DNA of 64,000 nt, from NCBI GenBank assembly GCA_036570545.1, contig DATCXZ010000054.1, forward strand, positions 6,569 through 70,568, given 5' to 3'. Positions 34,391 to 43,653 of the stretch are shown piece after piece. The position numbers and the translations under genes are program-made. The notes under the pieces were generated by a model. The model was not told the origin of the DNA, made no database searches, and saw only the letters and a program-made list of their open reading frames with translations. How positions within the stretch are numbered: the first letter of the stretch is position 1; every line of letters starts with the position of its first letter. This DNA comes from Pelagibius sp036570545 (GTDB lineage Bacteria; Pseudomonadota; Alphaproteobacteria; Kiloniellales; Kiloniellaceae).

Positions 34391-35512
34391 ATGACGCGTC
34401 AGAAGATTCACCTTGTCGCCGCGGCCCGGCCCAACTTCATGAAGGTTGCGCCTCTCTACCACGTGCTGAAGCGGCAGGACTGGTGCGTGCCGGCACTGAT
34501 CCATACCGGACAGCACTATGACGTCAACATGTCGGACAGCTTCTTTGCCGACCTCGGCCTGCCGGCGCCGGACCATCATCTCGGCGTCGGCAGCGGCTCG
34601 CATGCCGAGCAGACCGCCGCCGTCATGGTCGCCTACGAAAAGATCTGCCAGCAGCAGCGCCCGGACTGGACCGTCGTCGTCGGCGACGTGAATTCGACGC
34701 TGGCCTGCGCCCTGGTGGCGGCCAAGCTGTGCATTCCCCTGGCCCACCTCGAGGCTGGCCTGCGCAGCAACGACCGCGGCATGCCGGAGGAGATCAACCG
34801 CATCGTGACCGACCGGCTGGCCGACCTGCTGTGGACGCCCTCGCCGGACGGCGATGATAACCTCATCGCCGAAGGCGTTCCGCCGGAACGCATCGAATTC
34901 GTCGGCAACATTATGATCGACGCCTTCGAGCTGCAGCGCCCGCAGATAGAAGCGCTACAGATGACCCGGCGGTTCGACGTCGAGCCCGGCCACTATGGCA
35001 TCGTCACACTGCACCGCCCGTCCAACGTCGACGATCGGACGAGCCTGACGCGAATCGTCGATGTTCTAGCTTCGGTATCGCGACGCCTGCCCCTCGTCTT
35101 CGCGGTGCATCCGCGCACCCGCGCCCGCCTGCGCGAGTTCGGACTGGCCACCTCCCTGGAGCGCCAGGAGCGCATCCGCCTTTCCGAGCCGCTGCGCTAC
35201 AACGAGTTCATGAACCTGGTCTGCCACGCCAGGCTCGCGATCACCGATTCCGGCGGCATTCAGGAGGAGACCACCTACCTGAACATTCCCTGCCTGACGC
35301 TGCGCCCCAACACGGAGCGGCCGATCACGGTGACACAAGGCACCAACCGCCTGGTGCGGCCGGAGACCCTGGGCGAGATGGTCGACCGCGCCTTGAACGG
35401 CGAGCTGAAGCCGGTGCATCGGCCGGCGCTGTGGGACGGCCGGACCGCCGAGCGGGTGGTGCAGAGCCTCTACCGACACTCGGTGCGCGAGCTGGCCGAG
35501 ACCGTCGCATGA
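34391..35512 (+). CDS. wecB: UDP-N-acetylglucosamine 2-epimerase (non-hydrolysing)
   Basis: A 373-residue enzyme with the WecB family pattern: AARPNFMKVAPL, IHTGQHYD, VVVGDVNSTLA, HLEAGLRSNDRGMPEEINR, VTLHRPSNVD and ITDSGGIQEE. It converts UDP-GlcNAc to UDP-ManNAc, which would feed ManNAc or ManNAcA into the repeat unit. The ATG at 34391 is used; a TTG at 34361 is in frame. It lies just upstream of the flippase in the same reading frame, separated by its stop and a short repeat. Confidence 0.9.
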   Translation: MTRQKIHLVAAARPNFMKVAPLYHVLKRQDWCVPALIHTGQHYDVNMSDSFFADLGLPAPDHHLGVGSGSHAEQTAAVMVAYEKICQQQRPDWTVVVGDVNSTLACALVAAKLCIPLAHLEAGLRSNDRGMPEEINRIVTDRLADLLWTPSPDGDDNLIAEGVPPERIEFVGNIMIDAFELQRPQIEALQMTRRFDVEPGHYGIVTLHRPSNVDDRTSLTRIVDVLASVSRRLPLVFAVHPRTRARLREFGLATSLERQERIRLSEPLRYNEFMNLVCHARLAITDSGGIQEETTYLNIPCLTLRPNTERPITVTQGTNRLVRPETLGEMVDRALNGELKPVHRPALWDGRTAERVVQSLYRHSVRELAETVA

Positions 35513-35520
35513 CCGGCCAC

Positions 35521-35566
35521 GGGTCGAGCGCCGGTTACGAGTCGAGCGCCGGTTACGGGTCGAGCG
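35521..35566. repeat. 18-bp tandem repeat before the flippase start
   Basis: The unit GRGTCGAGCGCCGGTTAC occurs at 35521-35538 and 35539-35556, and a third partial copy (35557-35565) runs into the flippase ATG. The array fills the spacer between the wecB stop (35510-35512) and the next start. It is open in the common frame of both genes. Confidence 0.8.
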
Positions 35567-37114
35567 ATGGACTCTGACGGTCTTCCGACGTCGGGCGGCA
35601 GTCTCAACAGACGCATTGCCCGGGGTGCAGCCTGGATGGTCGGCCTGCACTTCGTCGACCGCTGCATCGGTTTCGTCAGCACCATCATCCTCGCCCGCCT
35701 GCTGGTGCCGGCGGATTTCGGTCTGGTGGCCATCGCCATGGCGTTGGTGGCAGCGGTCAGCGTGTTCGGCGAGTTCGGCCTTGAGCTGGCGCTGATCCAG
35801 AACCAGAAAGCGCAGCGCAGTCACTATGATACCGCCTGGACCCTCGGTCTGCTGCGCGGGCTGTGCGCCGCCGCGATTATCGCACTGCTGGCAGAGCCGC
35901 TGGCGGCGTTCTTCGATGACCCTCGCCTGGAAACAGTCGTCCTCGTCCTCGCCCTCGCACCACTGCTGGAGGGCTTCTACAACATCGGCACCGTCGCCTT
36001 CCGAAAGAATCTTACCCTCGACAAGGAGTTCATCTTCCAGCTCGTGCCGCGCCTGGCGGGCGTGATCGGCACCATCACTTTCGCCCTCATCTGGCGCGAC
36101 TACTGGGCTCTCATCGTCGGCATGCTCGCCGGCAAGGCGATTCGGATGGCGATGAGCTACGTCATGCACAGCTTCCGCCCCCGGCTGTCGCTCGCCGCGG
36201 GGCGGGAGATCATGCACTTCTCGAAATGGATCCTGGTGACCGGCCTTGTGACCTTAGTCAATCGCCGGGGCGGCACCCTGCTGATCGCAAAGTTCCTCGA
36301 TGCCTCGTCCGTGGGAACCTTTGCAATTGCCAGCCAGATCTCCAACATGGCGGCGGCGGAGCTCATCGCGCCGATCAAGCAGGTTCTGTTCCCCGGCTAC
36401 GCGAGGATCGCGCATGATATCGCCCTGCTGCGCAAGGCGTTCCTCGACGCTTACGGCATTCTGGTGCTGGTGGCGCTGCCGGTCGCCATCGGTATCGGCC
36501 TCACGGCGCGGTACTTCGTGCCGCTGCTGCTCGGGCCGAAGTGGGTCCAGGCCGTTCCGGTGATCGAGATCCTCGTCATCAGCGGTGGCCTGCTCTCGCT
36601 CGCGAGTCATGTGAGGCCGATCTATCTCGCCCTGAACCGCCCCAAGCTGGGCGCCTATGCCTCGATCGGCCATGCTCTTGTCTACCTGCCGGCGCTCTAC
36701 GTCGGACTGAGCGAGTACGGGCTTCTCGGCGCGGCCGTCGCCCACGCGATCGGCCAAGTCGTTGTGTTGATGGGCAGCCTGTACTTCATGCGCAGGCTGC
36801 TGTCAGTTACGTTCGGTGAGTTCATGCGGGCGACCTGGCGGGCACTCACCGCCTGCCTGCTGATGATCGCCGCCGTTCTGGCATTGCGGTTCAATCCGCC
36901 GGTCCAGGGTGAGGGCGCGATCGTCGACGCCGTCCTGCTTGCCTGCTCGGTCGGCACCGGCGTCCTGGTGTATGTGGGCACCACCCTGCTGCTGTGGTGG
37001 ACCTGCGGCCGCCCCCAGGACAGCGCCGAAGCCCACGTCATCACCATCGTCCGCGAGGCGCTGCGGCACCGCCGGCTGCCGGCCGGCACGCCCGCCGCAG
37101 GCAAGGGTGCCTGA
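35567..37114 (+). CDS. Wzx-type polysaccharide flippase (MOP/PST family)
   Basis: A 515-residue multi-helix protein. The N-terminal RRIARGAAWMVGLHFVDR followed by LARLLVPADFGLVAIA is the signature of the lipopolysaccharide-biosynthesis/polysaccharide transporter branch of the MOP superfamily. About 12-14 helices follow, with SKWILVTGL and FPGYARI. It should move the lipid-linked repeat unit across the inner membrane. The ATG at 35567 is embedded in the tandem repeat and has only a weak ribosome site, so it may depend on translation from wecB. The stop is 1 bp before the next gene's ATG. Confidence 0.87.
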   Translation: MDSDGLPTSGGSLNRRIARGAAWMVGLHFVDRCIGFVSTIILARLLVPADFGLVAIAMALVAAVSVFGEFGLELALIQNQKAQRSHYDTAWTLGLLRGLCAAAIIALLAEPLAAFFDDPRLETVVLVLALAPLLEGFYNIGTVAFRKNLTLDKEFIFQLVPRLAGVIGTITFALIWRDYWALIVGMLAGKAIRMAMSYVMHSFRPRLSLAAGREIMHFSKWILVTGLVTLVNRRGGTLLIAKFLDASSVGTFAIASQISNMAAAELIAPIKQVLFPGYARIAHDIALLRKAFLDAYGILVLVALPVAIGIGLTARYFVPLLLGPKWVQAVPVIEILVISGGLLSLASHVRPIYLALNRPKLGAYASIGHALVYLPALYVGLSEYGLLGAAVAHAIGQVVVLMGSLYFMRRLLSVTFGEFMRATWRALTACLLMIAAVLALRFNPPVQGEGAIVDAVLLACSVGTGVLVYVGTTLLLWWTCGRPQDSAEAHVITIVREALRHRRLPAGTPAAGKGA

Positions 37115-37115
37115 C

Positions 37116-38320
37116 ATGCAGGCGCGCCTGCCGCAGATCTTTGCCTTCGCCTCGAACGAGTGGCACACGCCGTGGTGGATGGCGCGTCAGCACCTCTACA
37201 CGCGCCTCGCCCGGCGCGGCTGGCCCGTCGTCTACAGCACCGGCCCGCAGTCGCTCTGGGAGCGCCACAGCGAGAAGTGGCGGCGCGGCGGCTTGCTTCC
37301 CACTTTCGACAGGGTGGAAGCCGGCGACGGCGCCGTCGTCATGGTCGATCGGCCGGGCAAGGGCCTGCCCCTGCGCAACCACGAAGGGGCGTGGAACTTC
37401 CTCGCCACCGGGCGCCACGCCCGTCACCTGCTGAAGGGCGCGGCAGACCGCACGCGGCGGCGCCTCGTCCACCTCTGGCACCCGCGCTTCTGGCCCTACG
37501 CGAGGCTGCTCGACGCCGACTACGTGGTGTTCCACATCCACGACGCCTGGGACGCCAAGGCCTGGCCGGCCCATCTCCAGCGGCATCACAGGGAACTGGT
37601 CGAACGGGCGGACCTCATCATAACCACCGCCGACAATATGTCGCGAGAGTTGCCGGGCATCGGTCCGGGCGGCGCGCTCGTCCTGCCCATGGGGTCGATT
37701 TCGACGCCGTCGAGGCCGGTGCGCGGCAACCCTGTCCGCCCGACCTCGCGGCAATTCCGCACCCGCGCATCGGCTACACCGGACGGGTGAACCTGAAGCT
37801 GGATTTCCGCCTCATCGCGGCGGCCGCGGCACGGCGGCCGGCGCTGCAATGGGTCTTTATCGGCGCCACCGGGATCGGCACCACCTACAGCTTCGATGCG
37901 CGCCCCGACGTCAATGCCGAATGGGAGCAGTTGAACAGCCTCGGCAACGTGCACTTCCTGGGCGTGAAGGACCGCAGCGAGATCCCCGTCTATCTGAATG
38001 GCTGCGATGTCCTCAGCCTGCCCCTCAGCACGTCTTTCGTCGGGTTTCCGACGAAGCTCTACGAGTATCTCGCATCCGGCAAACCGGTCATCAGCTGGAA
38101 CGGTGAGAACATCCGCCCGCTGGCGCACCTCATCGCGCCGGCCGACGGCGTGGACGCTTGGCTCGAGGCACTCGACCGGGCGCTCGACGGTCGCGGGCCG
38201 GGGTCACCCGAGGCGAGAAAAGCGGTCGCCCGTGCCCAGGATTGGGATGCGCGCACGGATCAGTTCGAGGGCTGGCTTCGCGAGATGATGGCCAGCGCCA
38301 GGAGCCCGAAGAGAAGATAG
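37116..38320 (+). pseudogene. GT4-like glycosyltransferase interrupted by a one-base frameshift
   Basis: The first 191 codons (MQARLPQIFAFASNEWHTPW onward) read in one frame and then meet a stop at 37790. From 37694 the continuation lies in another frame (VDFDAVEAGARQ, RIGYTGRVNLKLDFR, CDVLSLPLSTSFVG, TKLYEYLASGKPVISW). At the join the bases CCCATGGGGTCGAT would encode the family's usual P-N-G-V-D if one A were restored after CCC (near 37689). The repaired protein would be about 401 residues, a normal GT4 length. Either the gene is broken or there is an assembly error. The intact enzyme would add a sugar in the cytoplasm; it is directly after the flippase. Confidence 0.85.
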
Positions 38321-38345
38321 TTTTGCACGTCGCGGTCCCTTCCGG

Positions 38346-39431
38346 TCACTCGGCCGCACGGTCGGTACTCTCCTGCTCCCCGTAGCCGTAATAGTACGCT
38401 CCATAGTAGGAGCCGAACTCCGTATTGCCGAAGCCGCCCCTGGCGCGATTGAGCACGAGGCCGAGGTGCTGCCGCTCGCCGATCAGATCGAGTGCGCTGT
38501 CCACCGATTCCCGCTTGGTCCGGTCGGCCTGCACGACGAACACGATCTGTCCCATGAGGGATGTAAGCACCACCGACTCGCTCGTCGCCAGAATCGGCGG
38601 CGAATCAAAGATCAGGATGCGGTCCTGGTAACGGCCGGCGAGGTCGCTGATCAACTCGCTCATCCGCGTGCTGGCGAGGAGTTCGGTGCAGCGGTCATGG
38701 AGCTGGCCGGCCGGCACCAGTGACAGCTTTTCGATATTGGTCCTCAGCATAACGTCGGCGATGTCCATCTGCGGATCCTGCAGCACGTCGATGAGCCCCT
38801 TGCTGGCGCTCACGCCAAGCTGGCGCAGGGCATCCGGCTTGACGAAGTCGGCGTCGACCAGAAGAACGCGCAGATCCTCCTCGGCGGCGATCGACATCGC
38901 GAGATTGATGGCCGTGGTTGTCTTGCCTTCCGCCGGCAGAGCGCTGGTCACCAGAATGGTGTTGCCGAGCGCGTCCCTGATATCCCAGCGCTGGCTCAGC
39001 ACCATGCGCTTGATCAGGCGGAACTCCTCGACCGTGCGCGTCCTCTTGGTCGCCGGCGTGATGATATTGCGGGCCTCGAGCCCGGTCGTATCGATATTGA
39101 CGATGCGCGATCTGCGTTGGCTATGCCGCACCGGCGCCCTTCCCGAAATTGCGGCGCTGGCGCCCAACACTGCCACGGGCGGAGGATCGCCGCCCGGCCC
39201 TGATGCGGCCTCCGGCGCACCGGCCGCACCCGCCGCCAGGGCCTCTTCCAGCCCTTCTTCCACAAGGCCGGGGCCCGCCGGTTCCGCGACCGGAAACGGC
39301 GGCGCAGCCGGTGCCGAGGCATCTGCCGGCGGGCCGCCCTTTGCGCCCATCAGCTTCTCTGCGGCCCGCTCGACCAGCGAACTCCGCGCGGCCGGCAGGC
39401 CCGCCTGCTTGTCTTCGGATCGATCGTCCAT
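38346..39431 (-). CDS. BY-kinase (CpsD/Wzc-C-like), XrtA/EPS-associated tyrosine kinase
   Basis: A 361-residue bacterial tyrosine kinase of the exosortase-linked group. An alanine/proline-rich N-terminal tail (about 100 residues) is followed by Walker A SALPAEGKTTT (163-173), Walker A' VLLVDADFVKPD (199-210), IFDSPPILATSE, and a C-terminal tyrosine cluster (GSYYGAYYYGYG) for autophosphorylation. It should work with the adjacent chain-length protein as a split Wzc and control polymer length and export. It is the last gene of the epsB operon, 17 bp after the chain-length gene. Confidence 0.9.
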   Translation of the reverse strand: MDDRSEDKQAGLPAARSSLVERAAEKLMGAKGGPPADASAPAAPPFPVAEPAGPGLVEEGLEEALAAGAAGAPEAASGPGGDPPPVAVLGASAAISGRAPVRHSQRRSRIVNIDTTGLEARNIITPATKRTRTVEEFRLIKRMVLSQRWDIRDALGNTILVTSALPAEGKTTTAINLAMSIAAEEDLRVLLVDADFVKPDALRQLGVSASKGLIDVLQDPQMDIADVMLRTNIEKLSLVPAGQLHDRCTELLASTRMSELISDLAGRYQDRILIFDSPPILATSESVVLTSLMGQIVFVVQADRTKRESVDSALDLIGERQHLGLVLNRARGGFGNTEFGSYYGAYYYGYGEQESTDRAAE

Positions 39432-39448
39432 GGTGCGGGCAAATCTCC

Positions 39449-41098
39449 CTATGACAGCGCGCTGTCACGCAAAGCGGTAAGGACTTCCCGGGAGGCCTGA
39501 GCTACCGCGTCTGCCCCGTTGCCGAGAGACCCCCGGGTGAAGTCGGCGGCGAGGACGGTATCGAGGCCGTACTGACGCTCGATGAGCAGCAGCATGACCA
39601 GGATGCCGGCCAGTCCGGCGAAGCCGACCACCAGCATCGCGGCCTCGGCGAGGCGTCTTCCCGCCCGCGACCGCGCATCCGAGATGGCGCCTAGAACGCG
39701 CAGCCCCGTGTAGTCGCGAAGCTCCGTCAGCGACGAGAAGCTGGTATCCAGCAGGACCAGGATCATGCCGCCGCCGAGGCCGGCGACGATCGAGAGGACG
39801 AGAACGGCGCTGAGGAACAGTGCGCGGTCGGGGCCGACAGGGCGGTTGGCAACCACCGGCGGCTCGATCATGCGATAGCGCACATCTTGCCCGACCGCCT
39901 CCCGGCTTTGCGACATCCGGGCCGACTCGCGCCGGGACAGCAACTCGTCGTGCCGGGCCTTGATGATGCCATAGTCGCGGTTGAGTCTCTGGAACTCCGC
40001 CTCGACCCTGGGCACGTCCTCCGCCTTGGCTGCCAGCGCCTCTGCCTCAGTGCGCGCCGCTGCCGCGCGGCGGCGCAGTTCCTCGATCTGGGTGTCGATC
40101 TCGATCTGGCGCAACTTGACCTGAGCATAGATCGGGTTCGGCTCGCCGAAAGCGGCCTCCTCGGGCATCACCCCGCCGTTCACCTCCGCGATCTCCTTGC
40201 GCGCCGCTTCCTGCTTGGCGAGCAAAGATGCCATCTGTCGTCGGAGGGTGACGACATCTGGGTGCTTCTCGGTGTACTGCGACAGAAGCTCGCGAAGCGA
40301 AGCCTCGATCTCGACGATGCGGCGCTCGGTGTCGTCAGGAGGACCGGCATTGAAAAGGTCGGCAGGAATCGTCTCAGGGATGTTGGCCAGCTCGCCGGCC
40401 AGGTGGTTACGTTGTGCTTCGGCCACCGCCAGGGCCTGCTCGAGCTGCTCCATGCGGTTGTTGGCGGCGGTCGCACGCGACAGGTAGCTGCCCTCGCCGA
40501 GCACGACGTCGATGTTCTCCTGCTTGAAGCGGGCGAGACGATTCTCCGCTTCGAGGAGGCGCGCCTCGTACTCCTCGATCTGCCGGTCGATGAACTGTTC
40601 TGCGGTGTCGAAGTCCTGGCGGCTGCGGCCGAGGTTGCCCTCGACAAAGATCGTCAGCAACGCCTGGACCACCCCATAGGCGCGCTCCGGATCGGTGTCC
40701 TGGTAGGTGATCGTAAAGATGTTCTGGCGGTCGGAAGAGACGATCGTGCGACCTTCAAGCCGGGCGAGCACCCCCTCCATCTGGGTATCGCTCTTCGCCG
40801 CCAGGTCGTAATCGGTCTTGCGCGCCACCTCCATCAGGTTCGGCCTGCTCAGCAGTGTCTGCTTCATGAGCTGGACCTGGGTGTTCAGGTCGCTCTGGAT
40901 CGCGATGCCGCGCAGCAGCGGCTGCAGCACACTGAAGGTGTCCACGTAGATGCGGGTGGTGGATTGATAGATGCTGGGCATGGAGGCGACCACCAGCCAG
41001 CCCGGCAGGGCGACCAGCCAGGTCACCAGGAGCACGATCCAGCGGCGCTTCCACAGGCCGTTGAGATAGTAGAAGAAAAGTTGATAAAGCTCAGCCAC
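39449..41098 (-). CDS. Polysaccharide chain-length determinant (Wzz/GumC-like), XrtA/EPS-associated
   Basis: A 549-residue inner-membrane protein: helix near the N-terminus (WIVLLVTWLVALPGWLVVAS), a Wzz domain (IYQSTTRIYVDT, SRPNLMEVARKTD), a long coiled-coil-rich periplasmic region (about 170-420), and C-terminal helices around ALFLSAVLVLSIVAGLGGG and MLVVGFAGLAGILVMLLLI. This is the layout of the PEP-CTERM-locus chain-length protein. It forms the co-polymerase with the downstream tyrosine kinase. The GTG at 41098 is the start, with GGAG upstream. Confidence 0.9.
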   Translation of the reverse strand: MAELYQLFFYYLNGLWKRRWIVLLVTWLVALPGWLVVASMPSIYQSTTRIYVDTFSVLQPLLRGIAIQSDLNTQVQLMKQTLLSRPNLMEVARKTDYDLAAKSDTQMEGVLARLEGRTIVSSDRQNIFTITYQDTDPERAYGVVQALLTIFVEGNLGRSRQDFDTAEQFIDRQIEEYEARLLEAENRLARFKQENIDVVLGEGSYLSRATAANNRMEQLEQALAVAEAQRNHLAGELANIPETIPADLFNAGPPDDTERRIVEIEASLRELLSQYTEKHPDVVTLRRQMASLLAKQEAARKEIAEVNGGVMPEEAAFGEPNPIYAQVKLRQIEIDTQIEELRRRAAAARTEAEALAAKAEDVPRVEAEFQRLNRDYGIIKARHDELLSRRESARMSQSREAVGQDVRYRMIEPPVVANRPVGPDRALFLSAVLVLSIVAGLGGGMILVLLDTSFSSLTELRDYTGLRVLGAISDARSRAGRRLAEAAMLVVGFAGLAGILVMLLLIERQYGLDTVLAADFTRGSLGNGADAVAQASREVLTALRDSALS

Positions 41099-41216
41099 GC
41101 CAGTTGCTCCGGTCGTCCCTGCTATCCTGGATCAGCCTGGGCGATTCCCACAGCTACGCCAGCACCATCGACTGTCGCCGCACAAGGAAAAAGCACCTGT
41201 CGCGGCGACGCACAGA

Positions 41217-42473
41217 TTATACTCCTATATTGCGCACCGCCCCTGGCCTCCCTGTCTCCTCCGGGATCCGCCGTCCGAGGATGCTCCTGAACAGGGCGAT
41301 CTGGCCGCGGGTGGTAGCTTCCCAGGTGAAGCGCAGCGCGTGGCGCCGCGTCGCCTCGCGCGGCACCGGCACCGCGAGAACCTGCCGGATCGCCTGCGCC
41401 AGGCAGCCGGCGCTGCGCTCGGCGATCCAGGCGCCGGCGGCCGGCACGTTCACCACCTCGGCAACGTCCGAAACCCGGGTCGTCACGACCCTGGCGCCAC
41501 AGGCCATCGCCTCCAGCAGCACGTTCGGCCAGCCCTCGCGTTCGGACGCCAGCACCAGCAGATCGGCGGCGCTGTAGACCGAGGCCATGCGCTCGTGCGG
41601 CACGACGCCGAGGAAGCGGACGCGGTCGGCGACGCCCATCTCGCCCGCCAGCCGCTCCAGGCGCCCGCGCTCGGGACCGCCGCCGACGATCCACAGCGTC
41701 AGCCCAGGCAGCTCGGCAAGGGCGGCTATGACCAGATCGTGCCCCTTGAGCGGCACCAGGTTGCCGACCGAGACCGCCAGCGGGCGCGGCGGCGGCACTC
41801 CTCCGCTCCCCTCGGAATCGCTTCCGGAAGCCTCCACCGGCCGGAAAACCGCGGGGTCGACGCCGTTGCGCAGCACCGTGATCCGGCCGCGCTCGATGCC
41901 GAGGCCCGCCAGCTTGTCCGCCAGGGCGCTGCTCACCGTGATGACACCGTCCGCCGCCTCGGCCGCCCAGCGGATCAGCCGCCGCGGCACGGCAAACTGG
42001 GCAATGAGGTTGATGTCGCTGCCGCGCGCAGTGACGGTGACCGGCAGCCCGAAGCGCCGCCCCAGCATCACGGCAGCAACGCCGTCGGGATAGAAATAGT
42101 GGGCATCGATGAGGCCGATGCGCTCGCCACCCTGCAGAAGCCGGCGGAGCGCAGGTCGGGCGCCGGCATAAAGCAGGTAAGGCGCGAGACTCATGCCGCA
42201 TTTGGGGATCGCGAGGTAGCGCGGGTGGTCGACCTCGATCCCGAAGCGGACCTCGCGGCGCGGCACCCTGGCAAGGGTCCCGTAGGCGCCGAAGCGCTGC
42301 GCCTGGAACGGGAAGTAGGGCACCGGTGCCAGGACCCGCGCCGTCACCTCGCCCGATCCCACCAGATGGCGCAGGCGGTTCTCGACGAAGACGCTGTACT
42401 GCGGCCTTGCCGCATCGGGATAGAGGGTGGAGAAGGTGAGGATGCGCGGTCGCCCGATGTCAAAGGGACGCAT
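41217..42473 (-). CDS. GT4 glycosyltransferase
   Basis: A 418-residue GT4 enzyme: RILTFSTLYPDAARPQYSVF at the N-terminus, DAHYFYPDGVAA, VTARGSDIN, and the donor half with VGNLVPLKGHDLVI, VGGGPERGRLE and SEREGWPNVLLEAMACG (the EX7E region). A serine/glycine linker (GSDSEGSGG) separates the halves. The ATG at 42473 overlaps the upstream glycosyltransferase gene by 14 bp, which suggests coupling. It sits inside the epsB operon and would extend the lipid-linked repeat unit. Confidence 0.87.
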   Translation of the reverse strand: MRPFDIGRPRILTFSTLYPDAARPQYSVFVENRLRHLVGSGEVTARVLAPVPYFPFQAQRFGAYGTLARVPRREVRFGIEVDHPRYLAIPKCGMSLAPYLLYAGARPALRRLLQGGERIGLIDAHYFYPDGVAAVMLGRRFGLPVTVTARGSDINLIAQFAVPRRLIRWAAEAADGVITVSSALADKLAGLGIERGRITVLRNGVDPAVFRPVEASGSDSEGSGGVPPPRPLAVSVGNLVPLKGHDLVIAALAELPGLTLWIVGGGPERGRLERLAGEMGVADRVRFLGVVPHERMASVYSAADLLVLASEREGWPNVLLEAMACGARVVTTRVSDVAEVVNVPAAGAWIAERSAGCLAQAIRQVLAVPVPREATRRHALRFTWEATTRGQIALFRSILGRRIPEETGRPGAVRNIGV

Positions 42474-43647
42474 TGCCTGCCGCGCCTCCCCTCGCACCAA
42501 GCAAGGCCCTGTAGGCGGCGATCATCGCCTCGAGGCTGTACTCGGCCTTCACGCGTTCCTGGTTGAGACGGCCGAGCACCTGGCGCCGCGGCGCATCGCC
42601 CGCAAGGGCCGCCAGCGCCTCCGCCATCGCACCCGGCCGGTCGCGCGGCACCACCAGGGGTCGGTTCTCCGGCGCCACGATGCGGGACAGGTCGCCGACG
42701 TCCACGGCGGCGACCGGACGCGCCGCCGCCATGGCCTGCAGCAGGCTGTTGGGCATCTGCTCCGTGTCGGAAGACAGGGCGAAGATGTCGAGGGCGCGCA
42801 GCACGGCCGGAACATCCTCGACGTGGCCCAGAAAGCGAGTGCGCTCGGCAATTCCGAGTTGCGCCGCCAGGCGGCGCAGTTCGGCGCCCTCTACGCCGTC
42901 GCCGGCGACCACCAAAACGCATTCAGGCCGCTCGGGCAGGGCCGCAAAGGCGTGCAGCAGCCGGCCAACGTTCTTTTCCGGGCGCAGTGGTGCCACGGTG
43001 CCGATGACGACCGCTGCGGGATCGATGTCGCAGCCCGCAAGGGGGCTGCGCTTGCCCGCCTCGCCGCCGTAGCGGCGCAGATCGACGCCGTTGGCGATGC
43101 GAAGCAGCTTCTCCGGTGGAACCGACCACTTGCCTGCCGCGATCGCCATGAGCGTGAAGGATGGCACCACGACCTTCTGGGTCCGGCCGAGCGCGATGCG
43201 GCGGAAAAGGTTGCGGCGCCGGAGCTGGCCGCTTCCTTCCTCCACGCCGAACCCGCTCTCGAAATGGATGTGCTCGCAGCAGGCCAGCAGCCGGTTCGCC
43301 AGCGCCGGCTCTATGGCGCCCCAGTTGTAGGTCAGCAGCAAATCCGGGGCGGCATCGCGCAGCAGATCCCTCACCATTCCCATACCGCGCAGGAGATTGT
43401 AGCGCGGCAGGCTGAGCGGACGGAGCGTCACCGCCGCCTCGGGAGCGAGGCGCCGGGCGGCATCGAAGCGGCCGTCAAGGGCCACCACGGTGTGGCGGAA
43501 CGCACCGCCCAGCCCATTGATCACATCGCAGATTCGGATCGGCACGCCGCCGTAGCCAAAGCTGGCGAAGATGTGCAGCAGGTGCCGGGCGGCCGCCTCC
43601 TGCTGTGCCGGCGCCCTGACCCGGCTCTCCGCCAGCACGGCGCCCAC
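42460..43647 (-). CDS. GT4 glycosyltransferase
   Basis: A 395-residue GT-B enzyme with IFASFGYGGVPIRICDVING near the N-terminus, RIANGVDLRRY, IGTVAPLRPEKNVGRLL, VVAGDGVEGAEL and SSDTEQMPNSLLQAMAAARP in the donor domain. The start is a GTG at 43647 with AGGGCGG just upstream, only 6 bp after the stop of the initiating transferase gene. It probably adds an early sugar after the initiating one, but the order of addition cannot be read from the sequence. Confidence 0.85.
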   Translation of the reverse strand: MGAVLAESRVRAPAQQEAAARHLLHIFASFGYGGVPIRICDVINGLGGAFRHTVVALDGRFDAARRLAPEAAVTLRPLSLPRYNLLRGMGMVRDLLRDAAPDLLLTYNWGAIEPALANRLLACCEHIHFESGFGVEEGSGQLRRRNLFRRIALGRTQKVVVPSFTLMAIAAGKWSVPPEKLLRIANGVDLRRYGGEAGKRSPLAGCDIDPAAVVIGTVAPLRPEKNVGRLLHAFAALPERPECVLVVAGDGVEGAELRRLAAQLGIAERTRFLGHVEDVPAVLRALDIFALSSDTEQMPNSLLQAMAAARPVAAVDVGDLSRIVAPENRPLVVPRDRPGAMAEALAALAGDAPRRQVLGRLNQERVKAEYSLEAMIAAYRALLGARGGAAGNASL

Positions 43648-43653
43648 GCCGCC

